Assembly: GCA_035578175.1 (NCBI GenBank)
Contig: JAQMRL010000008.1
Span: 64,667,541 to 64,731,540, forward strand
Direction of reading: 5' to 3'
DNA length: 64,000 bases
DNA from: Catonia carolina
Taxonomy: Eukaryota > Arthropoda > Insecta > Hemiptera > Achilidae
In this document: positions 54,506-63,174 of the stretch, piece by piece
How the letters are laid out: the number at the start of each line of letters is the position of its first letter
Numbering within the stretch: position 1 is the stretch's first letter
Made by a program: the position numbers and the translations under genes
Notes under the pieces: generated by a model
The model's input: only the letters and a program-made list of their open reading frames with translations
Told to the model about the DNA's origin: nothing
The model's database searches: none

Positions 54506-54655
54506 GGCTTGCACAACTGGTTTCTACGCCGAGGTTTCGGTTTCGATTCCCGATCAGGTCTGGTATTTTGTCATCACTTATTTTTATCTACCACCCTTCT
54601 CATCGTCTACATTAGCAGTAATTGCAAAACAGTCGAACGTAAAACGAAAACGTAA
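54496..54655 (+). repeat. tRNA-like SINE (sister of family D)
   Basis: A box region TAGTGTAGTGGCTTGCACAA, B box GGTTTCGATTCCCGATCAGG, then TCTGGTATTTTGTCATCACT and CTACATTAGCAGTAATTGCA, then CAGTCGAACGTAAAACGAAA. The tail resembles family D (CTGCATTAGCAGTAATTGCA, CAGTCGGACGTTAAAC), so the two heads share a 3' body. Confidence 0.75.
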
Positions 54656-55105
54656 AATTCAGTTGATATATAGAACTTTTTGTATTTTAATAATAATAAT
54701 AGAGGCGAACTTCTATATCTCGAATTGAATTTTAGTCCCCTTCAACCTTCCATGCATTTACCATGTAAAAAGTCATCTGTAGCTCAAATTCCGTCATTCT
54801 CTAAATTGAACTATTTATTTCATTTCTTTTAACAAAATTTGTCCATAGTTCTCAAAATAGCGGCTTTGGTCTTTTGAGAAATGTAGGTACAGTACTGTTT
54901 CTTTCATTAATTATACGAGGAAATGTACGACCATAAAAGGGAAAAGACCTTCAAAGTCATCAGGTTGCCTATGTGTAGGGATAACAGGCGTAAATCAAAA
55001 CAATGAATTTCTTTGAGTCAATGAATCTTTGGTCGACCACAGAACAATAGAACCATAATCTATCGGTACAATGTACCGTATTCAGCAGGTACTGCGTAGT
55101 TTCGG
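54656..55105. other. Intergenic sequence, nothing recognised
   Basis: No supported gene or repeat. Confidence 0.5.
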
Positions 55106-55176
55106 AATACTGTATAAAATATGTACAGTACTTAACACTGCAGCCAATAGTTAAGCTAAATGCAACGTACAGTACT
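55106..55176. repeat. 71 bp target-site duplication, left copy
   Basis: AATACTGTATAAAATATGTA through AACGTACAGTACT recurs at 55871-55941 with four mismatches and no indel, bracketing the RTE fragment exactly. Confidence 0.92.
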
Positions 55177-55870
55177 TCTTCTTCTTCTGCCTTTCAAGGA
55201 TTAGGCATCTCCGCCTGTTCCGAACCTCTCAAATCTGCCCACTATTTCTCGGGCGTCCTCGTTCTCTCCAGCCCTCCGGCTTATAGCCCAACGTCTGCTT
55301 AGGTATCATATCCTCCCGCATTCTGTTTACATGCTCTAACCACTGCATCTGTTCTGGGATACCTTGTTGTTTATAGAGAAGATGTTGAGTTCTTTCCTTA
55401 TCTCGGTATTCCTGTAACGATCTTCTCTACTACACCCATACTATGTCGAAGAAATTTCATTTTAGATGCTTGCAATCTACTCTCTTCTCGCTTTGATAGC
55501 ACCCAAGTTTCACTGGCATAGAGTAGAGTCGGCACTGCTAATGTTTTATAAAATCTCACCCTCGTGTTTTTGCTGGTGCTATTTTTTAAAGTGCGGTGGA
55601 TGGTTCCGCATATTTGCTGAAATCGGTGCATCGTATTGTAAGCATCTTTATCCTCTTGGTATTTTATGTTGCAACCTAGATTCTGAAAGTGGGAGATTTG
55701 TTCCAAAATTATTATTATTATTATCTATAACAATTGTACTTCTGACTGGCTCCTTCCTCCTAAATTCCATTACCTTTGTCTTCTTCATCGAAACTGTCAG
55801 TTTATATTCTTTGCAGAGTTTGTTTTGCATAAAAAGTGCTCTCTGCATGTCATCCTCATTCTCATTCTCT
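55177..55870 (-). mobile_element. 5'-truncated RTE-like retrotransposon with 71 bp target-site duplication
   Basis: Minus-oriented fragment encoding the C-terminal part of an RTE-like reverse transcriptase and ending in a (GAA)n tail (CTTCTTCTTC on the plus strand at 55177). It is flanked by 71 bp direct repeats at 55106-55176 and 55871-55941. Confidence 0.9.
55200..55860 (-). pseudogene. RTE-like reverse transcriptase, C-terminal part
   Basis: Minus strand from about 55860: MQRALFMQNKLCKEYKLTVS, then MKKTKVMEFRRKEPVRSTIV, then (frameshift in an ATA-type microsatellite near 55710) MEQISHFQNLGCNIKYQEDK, DAYNTMHRFQQICGTIHRTL, TRVRFYKTLAVPTLLYASET, WVLSKREESRLQASKMKFLR, and finally decayed sequence. 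This is the classical order after the FADD box in RTE-like elements. One frameshift near the microsatellite and stops near the end make it inactive. Confidence 0.9.
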
Positions 55871-55941
55871 AATACTGTATAAATTATGTACAGTACTTAA
55901 CACTGCTGCCAGTAGCTAAGCTAAATGCAACGTACAGTACT
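55871..55941. repeat. 71 bp target-site duplication, right copy
   Basis: Matches 55106-55176 over its full length apart from four substitutions. Confidence 0.92.
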
Positions 55942-57030
55942 GTATTACGAAATTACGCATAGACCTACATATTCCACATTAGGTAGGGTACTGTATTAGC
56001 CTATTTGGAATGTTTTAAAAATAATTACTTTATTTTTATTTTTCCATAACTCGAAATTTCTGTAACTCGAATTGTTTTTCCCATCCTTTGAGGATTCGAG
56101 TTATAGAAGTTCGACTGTATATGGTATAATAAAAATTTATTATTTGAGATACAGATATTTATATCTGTGTTATAAAACACTCTAAAAGTTATCTATTATT
56201 TACTTATTTTGAATGCGTCTTATGTCATTTTTTCGTATTTTCGTTCTTGAAAATGGTTTCGTGAAGGGGTTGTTGGGTGATGTAGGTTGTTTACAGTATG
56301 GTTTTCTAGGATTCATATCAGTGCTATCCTCCTTCTACATTTTCCGTTTAGCGATATGGTGGCTTTTGATATTTATATCCGCGTATATGTGTGGTAGTGA
56401 CTTGTCTGTGTATGAGTGTTTGACTAACAAGGGCTAACGGAGTTCTTCGTGCAGCCACAACTTGAGTACTGTCCAAAATTTAGAGAAGGGAAACGCTGGC
56501 GGCAGGAACTGTGCCAAATTGAAGATTGGGACATGTATCACCACCCCTGCGTTCTTCTTTTCCCCTTTCCCTTATTTTTATCCCGTACGTACTTTAACCG
56601 CCCCTCTTCTTCCGGCCCACTTTAATGCTACCCTACTAATACTTTACCACCCTTTTAGATTACATAGTTTGTAGTAGTATGAAGGCAAAACACTATTCTT
56701 CTACACAATTTTAACTCATCGTTGTCTAAGATGAAAACGCAGTTGTGAATCTCAATCTTGTTTAGTGTGACCATTTATTCTGATTCACATTTATAACGTT
56801 GCTAAATAAACATTATAAAGTACCGTATAACATTCTCTTTTGTTGTTTACAACTACGTTCACTATAATACATTGCTCTAAACACACCGTCCTGGATCTTA
56901 AAATTATATCATGTCAGTAAATCGACCATTTGTTCTCTTAACATTATTTTAAAGAATAACTTACATAATTTATGCTTAATATGAAATATAACTAGCAATC
57001 ACAAATTTATACCTGTATAACTATATTATA
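55942..57030. other. Intergenic sequence, nothing recognised
   Basis: Plus-strand frames at 56213-56437 and 56462-56674 are open but without motifs; a GC-rich patch lies at about 56470-56650. No gene is supported. Confidence 0.4.
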
Positions 57031-57354
57031 CTAGCATACCCCGCGCGGCTTCGCAAGCGAAACATGTGTAATCAATTTTTTAAAATAAATATGTAACAGA
57101 AATTGTGTAGCTGCTAGATCGACTGTATACTCTAACGGACACACACACACGCACACACAGACACACACACACACACACATTTATGAAAATCTTCATTAGG
57201 GCCCTTAGGGTTATGATTTTTGAAAATTTAAAAAAAAATGTTGCTGTGAATATCAGTACAAATAATACTGTCAAAATTTCATGAACATCTATTTAGAAGT
57301 TTTAAAAATTAGCCTGCACAAAAACACGCTTTGTATTTATAATATTAGTAAAGA
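57031..57354 (-). mobile_element. Non-autonomous Helitron, complete
   Basis: On the minus strand it starts TCTTTACTAATATTATAAAT (5' TC) and ends GAAGCCGCGCGGGGTATG followed by CTAG and a T, i.e. a GC-rich hairpin a few bases before a CTRR end with a T target base. This is the defining Helitron terminus, and the TACTAATATTATAAA start is typical of a widespread arthropod family (established knowledge). It is 324 bp, non-coding, has no target-site duplication and contains a CA/TG microsatellite. The base before the 5' TC is T rather than the expected A. Confidence 0.85.
57139..57179. repeat. Interrupted (AC)n microsatellite
   Basis: AC repeats with GC and AG interruptions, at the same place within the Helitron as the (GT)n at 26792-26840 (opposite strand). 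Confidence 0.95.
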
Positions 57355-57378
57355 ATACACAACTATACTGTAATATTT

Positions 57379-57689
57379 CGCCCATAAGAGGCAGGTGGAG
57401 TGTTAAATTATTTGCACTCAATCTGTTAGTTCCAGGGCTACAAAAAATAGTTGGTCACAGTTACCTCCTCTGAATTTCATTATGCAGCCAGACCCTGAGG
57501 TGAATGAAGTGAATTGTCATTTGCAGGGTGCAGAGTAGATGCTTTTAGGAGAGCCTGGCATGCTGATAAGCATAGGCTACTTTTGTACTCAGTGAGTAAG
57601 GCAATGGTAAACCACCTCAATCCTCGTTTTACTTAGTAAAACCTCTAGAGGCTCAAATCAGCCTTTCAGCTGTTGACCTAGACAACAAC
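57379..57689 (+). repeat. SINE family B, copy 8, with internal deletion and target-site duplication
   Basis: CGCCCATAAGAGGCAGGTGG to GACCTAGACAACAACA, lacking ~90 bp in the middle. Exact 9 bp duplications ACTGTAATA lie at 57367-57375 and 57690-57698. Confidence 0.83.
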
Positions 57690-57897
57690 ACTGTAATACT
57701 CGTATTATAACAATGATATTCTAGAAAGTTAAGGGATTAAATTGTTTATTGTAAGAAATTAAGTGTGTTGTAACAAGGATAATGGGTAGCCAATGAATAA
57801 AAAGTCTTTGAAGGAGTTCTTGGAAGAACAGTCGAAACTAGTGCAAAAAACGGGAAATGGGTCTTTGTTATGCTTATTATTCATCATTTCTACTATA

Positions 57898-58132
57898 TTT
57901 CTAGATTGTTCTGGTAAATTTGAGAAAGTTCTAGAAGGGGTTCGGTTCTTTGGGAAACTACAGATCGCAGGTATAAAAACAGTTAGCGCCTTGGTAGTCA
58001 GTCAGTTAGTAGTTGGACTGTGAATGAATTCATGTTGTCGGGCCGTTTCGATATAGAGTCGTTACGGGACTGGTTCTGAATTAGTTTAATAGTACGAGTG
58101 CGTACGGGTGGTACCGCGTAGTTGTAAAACAG
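57898..58132 (+). promoter_or_regulatory. Heat-shock-type promoter and candidate first exon, no gene attached
   Basis: A canonical three-unit heat-shock element AGAAAGTTCTAGAAG lies at 57923-57937 (alternating nGAAn/nTTCn every 5 bp), with further in-phase TTC units at 57898 and 57908 and GTTCG/GTTCT units at 57940-57949. TATAAAA is at 57972-57978. An arthropod-type initiator TCAGT has its A at 58000, 28 bp after the first T of the TATA box. A CCAAT lies at 57790. AG|GTAAAT at 58131/58133 would make a ~133 nt first exon with only small upstream frames. This layout is known from hsp genes; hsp83/hsp90 genes have a 5' UTR intron. No heat-shock protein coding sequence is visible in the remaining 6 kb; a jockey pseudogene follows instead. 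It could also be a stress-inducible transposon promoter. Confidence 0.55.
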
Positions 58133-58309
58133 GTAAATTATTGTTTTGATTGTGAAGTAACAGTATCTTATCTTATTTATAGCCGGAAAAATCGTCCGAT
58201 ATCACGGCTATTATTTTTTTTCTTAAAATCACTAATAATTTTTAACCGTTTCATTTACCGTAAAAGTTGATAGGACAAAAAAAGATGCGTATAATGATTT
58301 TACATATGA

Positions 58310-58945
58310 ATAGAGCATTTTACAGCGTTATAAAAATATTTAAGAAAATGAAATATGGAGTATGGTTTAGAAGATGGCGTATAAAAATTGATGTAAACAA
58401 AATGTACCAAAAGACCTTCACCCTTCGTCGACAAACGTGTCCACAATTATTTTTATTCAACCAACCTCTTCCGCAAGCAAACAATGTTCGGTACCTTGGA
58501 CTATATTTTAGACAGGCGCCTGACGTGGAACAAGCACGTCAACCAAAAGCGACTACTGCTAAATAACAGACTGAAACAGTTGTACAGGCTATTCAGGCTA
58601 TCCAAGCGGTCAAAACTACTCATGGCTTCAAAACTCTTGACATACAAGGCGATGCTTCAACCGATCTGGATGTATGAAAGTCAAATTTATGGTGCAGCAA
58701 AGACATCAGTAATTTCACGAATACAACGTTTTCAAAGTAAATTCTTACGACTGATTACTAATTGCCCGAGTTACATATCCATTAGAACACTACACGATGA
58801 CTTACGCGTTCCTTACGTCAACGACACATATCTAAAATTGTACCGTAGGTTCAAAGACAAACTAAACAATATTAACAATCCCTTAATATACAATATGAAT
58901 TCTGCAGACCTACCAGGAATCGCACAAAGACGACTGAAACGCTGA
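58310..58945 (+). pseudogene. Jockey-type reverse transcriptase, thumb and C-terminus
   Basis: RRWRIKIDVNKMYQKTFTLR, RQTCPQLFLFNQPLPQANNV and RYLG in one frame. After a frameshift near 58505, DRRLTWNKHVNQKRLLLNNR, LLTYKAMLQPIWMYESQIYG and SRIQRFQSKFLRLITNCPSY follow, ending ADLPGIAQRRLKR and a stop. The catalytic box is missing (5' truncation). It is the sister copy of 47193-47795. Confidence 0.87.
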
Positions 58946-59160
58946 TGCAGTAGAGACATGATACATTAACGCAACTGTAACATTATTACGTACACAAAAA
59001 TATAATTTAAACGAACACTGGAATAAACGAATATCTGGAGAGCTATCGCTGGGTGGTGTCCTCCTCAAAGTCATTAACGCGTTTGGTTTTTTAAATTTAG
59101 TTTTTAACAGTTTTTCTGCTTGTTTTTATACAGTTGCAAAATAAATAAAATATTAAAAAA
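58946..59160 (+). repeat. 3' UTR of the jockey-type pseudogene
   Basis: Shares GGTGTCCTCCTCAAAGTCAT and TGTTTTTATACAGTTGCAAA followed by ATAAATAAAAT with 47796-48000, and ends in short A-runs. Confidence 0.75.
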
Positions 59161-60106
59161 ATGAAATGTTATTGAGATAGCTAGTAGCGGGGATTCTGCT
59201 CCTCTCCGTAAGGGGCAATAAAATCTTTGCCACTTAGTAAACAGGAAACGGTTACCTTTCAAGACAGAACTCCTAAAAAACTGAAAAATCATTGAAATTT
59301 CTCAAAAGTTTTTGGAATTACTAAAAAAATTATCATCCAGTAAACCATGGGTTATTTAGGTGTTTAAAGAAAGTTAAATATTAAAAAATTACAAATTCCT
59401 TAATTCCAAAATTATTAGATTTAATAAAACACATTTTCAATCCTACTAAATAAACTAAAATCAAATAAGCCAGGAATATCAACAGTAGGATGTACGGCCT
59501 GTTATTATCATCATAGCGTGCTTAACTTATTGTTTCAGGGTTATCTCAGCCATTATACTGATTGGAGAGAGAAGTAAAAGACGAAAGGTGAATAAAATAA
59601 AGACAGAAACTGAGGAAAATGTATGGAGAAAGAAAGTGAGAGAGAAATAGAGCAGCACACGCACTTATAGAGCAAGACAGAAGATCGGTGAAGAGGAAAT
59701 AGTAAAATTGAAGTAAGGGCGGTGGAGATGGTTTGAGAATTAATGACCAGGGTTGGTTCTAATGAGCAGATGATGACGTCATCAATGTGTAAACAATACT
59801 TATGCCTATCCTTAGTAATAACACGCTATCTATATTACATTAAAATAACGCCATGTTATACTAATCAAATAATACCTTTATACCTAAGCATATTAAATAT
59901 ATTCTATAAAATACCTATTGGTAAAAAATATATTTTGAATTTGACTGACGAGGAATTTTAATATTATCACAAATTTAAAATTTCTATTAAAAATTTAAGC
60001 GTTGCAGAAAATTGTTTGATATAAATATTGTGGAATAATTTATGTATGTATTTATAAAAGACGCTCACAATTTTGTAGCATACTTACCAAAACGAATTCA
60101 CAAATA
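59161..60106. other. AT-rich intergenic sequence, nothing recognised
   Basis: A minus-strand open frame at 59104-59292 and a plus frame at 59743-59961 show no motifs. Confidence 0.45.
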
Positions 60107-60590
60107 CAGGGTAGCCCTTATGCCGGTCCCAATATTTACGGAAATCGGAAGAAGGTTAATGAAATAAGAAACCTACAGAAAAAACAAATTATAATATGAA
60201 CTGTCCATATATATTACCTTGAAAATGTTATAGCAGGTGTTCAAAATGTCCACCATGATTCTCTATACACTTTATACGGCGACTTAAAACTGATTTACAA
60301 ATTTTCAACAGTAATATTTAATCGTCATTACATAGTCAAATAAAATTTCAATTGAAATTTTTAGTTCGTGCAGGTTTTGTGGCTTGGAAGAATACACTAT
60401 TTTCTTTTACAATGCCCCACAATGAAAAATCACATGGGGTATAGTCTGGCGAGCACGCAAGCCATTCGATTATACCACGACGACCAATCCATTTATCAAC
60501 TTTGGAATTTAAAAACTCACAAACTTTGATACCGAAATGTACTGGGGTGCCGTCTTGTTGCCAGATGAAGGAAAAAAATAGTATCTATAC
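60107..60590 (-). pseudogene. Tc1/mariner-superfamily (DDE) transposase, C-terminal half
   Basis: Minus strand: FIWQQDGTPVHFGIKVCEFL (second catalytic Asp), NSKVDKWIGRRGIIEWLACS, PDYTPCDFSLWGIVKEN (third catalytic position), then a decayed stretch and ILLLKICKSVLSRRIKCIEN ending HGGHFEHLL and a stop. It is the same family as 26042-26560 and better preserved. GGGTAGCCCTTATGCCGG at the end (60107) is likely terminal-repeat sequence. The N-terminal half and the left end are missing. Confidence 0.83.
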
Positions 60591-60940
60591 GGAGACGTAC
60601 CTCACACTAATCGGCTCGATTAAAAAATAATAAACTACATCAATCTCTAAAATTGTTAAAATTTTATCAAAATTTTTACTGCCTTTTATGAATTTAAAAG
60701 CCTACAAATCTAGCAATATAATGGTTAATTTTCGTTTAAGGCATATATTTGAATGTTTAAACTGATTATCACATTTGAATTTTTTATTATTTCTTATGTG
60801 CCATTGTTGTTTACAAAAAAATACAAACAATCCCTTGGAGAAACTTTTAAAATCCTTACTTTTTATCTAAGGGACCGATAAATATCTAATACGATAGTGG
60901 AAACTTAATTTAAAAAATCTAATCTAAATTTTATTTTCGA
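60591..60940. other. AT-rich sequence, nothing recognised
   Basis: No supported gene or repeat. Confidence 0.5.
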
Positions 60941-60942
60941 CC

Positions 60943-61042
60943 AACCAGATTGGTCTATTGGTAATGTCGTCACCACGTATCAGAAGTTTAACAGCTGAAT
61001 TTCAGAGACGGATAATCCGTGATTAAAATCCTAATAAAGGTA
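60943..61042 (+). repeat. tRNA-headed SINE family C, copy 4, first half
   Basis: ACCAACCAGATTGGTCTATT head, a TTAACAGCTGAATTTCAGAG arm, decayed B box GATTAAAATCC and TAATAAAGGTA. It is interrupted exactly at a TA by the element 61043-61596 and continues at 61597. Confidence 0.8.
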
Positions 61043-61596
61043 CACAGGAGTATCGATTATACGAACGTCAGTCATCCGAACCACCATCGATGGAAAAAAA
61101 TTCATATTTTCTCGCGCAGAGGCCTTTTCTGCCCTAGAAACTGCAATGCTTTGGTGGGAACAACAGCTTGAATTTAGTGCTGATGAAGCATTGTTACAAA
61201 AAAGAATGAGAGATGTTGCTGCTACACAAAAGAAGTTCAGTCTTAGTTTAAAAAAAATTCGAGATTTATATTTAATTACTTCACAGTATATACAAGTATG
61301 TAAATATATATTTCATAAACGATTTAACCGTAATTAATTTCGTAAATTTATTAAGTTTTGAAATACTGTATTTTTCCATTTGTTTTTATAATCTTTAGTA
61401 GCCTACGCTACTCTACATTTGCAATAAATGCCATAAATTACTGTTTTTTCAAATTAAATATTATGTTAGCCTTTATTAACCTATTAAATATTTAGGTTAC
61501 CTATATTAAAGTATTTTAGCGTATTTGCTTATTCAAAATATTTGATTATCAGAACCAATCTGGTCTCAATTAGTTCGAATAACTGACGCTCCACTG
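61043..61596 (+). mobile_element. Tigger/pogo-like element (554 bp) inserted in SINE C at TA
   Basis: Left end CACAGGAGTATCGATTATAC with GAACGTCAGTCATCCGAACC. The right end on the minus strand is CAGTGGAGCGTCAGTTATTC with GAAC. TA lies at 61041-61042 and 61597-61598. Ends of the CAGTGGAGTATCGATTATCC type and a TA target are known for pogo/Tigger elements. Only a transposase C-terminus is left inside. Confidence 0.85.
61100..61278 (+). pseudogene. Tigger-type transposase C-terminus
   Basis: The frame reads FSRAEAFSALETAMLWWEQQ, LEFSADEALLQKRMRDVAAT and QKKFSLSLKKIRDLY. The SALETAM-W-EQQ...LL.K..RD.A..KR pattern is the usual end of Tigger/jerky-type proteins after the DDE domain. Catalytic residues are absent. 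Confidence 0.75.
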
Positions 61597-61815
61597 TAAT
61601 TATTTTTATAAGGAGTTGAATACTAGTCATTAGTTTTTGGTGTACTTTGATGGTTGGGGTTCAAGTAGCAATTTTCTCTCAGGAATGGTTGGCCTGAGTT
61701 TGTACAATATTATACATCATTTACACGTCATACTAGTCATCTTCATCTCATTGGGTTGTTTATTGTTCTAAAATTAAACAGATTACAACGTCCACATATT
61801 AGGGCTTAAAAAAAT
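61597..61815 (+). repeat. tRNA-headed SINE family C, copy 4, second half
   Basis: It resumes with GAATACTAGTCATTAGTTTT, GGTGTACTTTGATGGTTGGG and CAGGAATGGTTGGCCTGAGT to CATCTCATTGGGTTG and a tail near 61815. Together with 60943-61042 it makes one ~320 bp SINE. Confidence 0.8.
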
Positions 61816-62885
61816 ATGTATATTTATATATAATATATTTTCTAACCTCTTTTTAAAAATTGTGAATAGGTTAAATTAAAAATGATGAGTAATAGAAAAC
61901 ATGAAAAAATAGCAGTCAGTCACGCTTTGTTTAAACTGCTAACATAAAAATCTCATAATTATTCATTAGGGAAGCAGTTAAGTAGGCCTTTACATAAACA
62001 ATAGGTAAATTTAAATACTTACTTATATGAATATGTAAATTTAAATTATGTTTTCCGAATGAGAAAGAAAAAAATAGTAAGTGAAGTATATGTTCGGGCA
62101 CGAAACTAAAAATAAAATGAATTGGGAATAAAAAATGCTGAAAGATACAAATTTACCAACATATGTAACACAAAACGACTAACATAACCTAAAAAGGACA
62201 TCCATTTATTTATGTAGCGTGTATATCATCTTTATATCATTCCAATAAATCAAAGTTATTGACAAGTCAGAGATGTACTTCATTTATTTATACTTTTATT
62301 CTTCTTCAATACAGAAAAATGAAAAATGGTTCACACTATAAAACTCAGTGATGATCAGGAACTTCTCCACCTCCTGGACAGTAATATCCGTGACATGAAA
62401 TTGATATTTGTATGGTGCTTTTATGTCGGTAAAAAGACTATTTTTATTTTCTGGAATACTTATGATATATAGATTAAACGTGTACCTTCAAGTAAAATAA
62501 TAACTATGAAATACTATGTTGTTTCTGCTTCCGTATGGAGTTGAATCCTGAATTTCTAAATTGGAAAATGTAAAAAACTTAATTTTGAGATGTATTATAA
62601 TCGAAAAATGCTATAAATTCCTTGAACAACCGATTTACAAATGTGGAAGTTCTTAATACAACGAATACAACTTAGGAGAATACCTCAAAGAAAATGAAAT
62701 TTTAATTTCCTCTAGAGCAGGGTAAGGATTAGGGAAAATCAGTAGGAGAAGAGAAATACTTCTTACTTCAAAAATAAGGTCTCGACATTTTCTGGGCCCA
62801 ACCTTCTGAGAAATCTATCTACATTTCACGTGCCAACTAACTAAACTAAATTAAAACTAAACTGCCAAAACAGGAAACTTGTTAG
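61816..62885. other. AT-rich sequence, no supported gene
   Basis: At about 62520-62600 the plus strand reads VLLPYGVES followed by a stop and ISKLENVKNLILRC. This could be a very decayed RTE C-terminal block, too weak to call. Confidence 0.35.
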
Positions 62886-63065
62886 AAATTCAGATGGTTA
62901 TACCACTGTTACCTATAAATTCTAATTCTGTCGCACTTGACCGGAACTCCCAATTCATCTCTCATTCTTATATTCAGAATTTTATCCAGGAAAGTAAACC
63001 TATTAGTATTTCTTAAAAACTTCATCTTATGTGCCTGGACTTTGTTACTTACTGGCATCTAAAAA
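62886..63065 (-). pseudogene. RTE-like reverse transcriptase C-terminal scrap
   Basis: Minus strand: MPVSNKVQAHKMKFLRNTNR, FTFLDKILNIRMRDELGVPV. It resembles the (I/V)QA-EMKFLR...D(R/K)I-N-D-IR-ELGV block of RTE-like proteins (compare SRLQASKMKFLR in the copy at 55177-55870). Short and isolated. Confidence 0.5.
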
Positions 63066-63174
63066 TAACTTTATGAAATCAATGAAGAATTATTTGGAAA
63101 CTGAGGACTTGAGTTTGTAAGTTGGTAATTTTCTAAATTAAAGTTCAACTGAAGGTCGTAACTAATTAATTATA

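Noticed and set aside
56213..56674. Two plus-strand frames near 56.2-56.7 kb as exons
   Set aside because: No recognisable domain and no convincing splice context.
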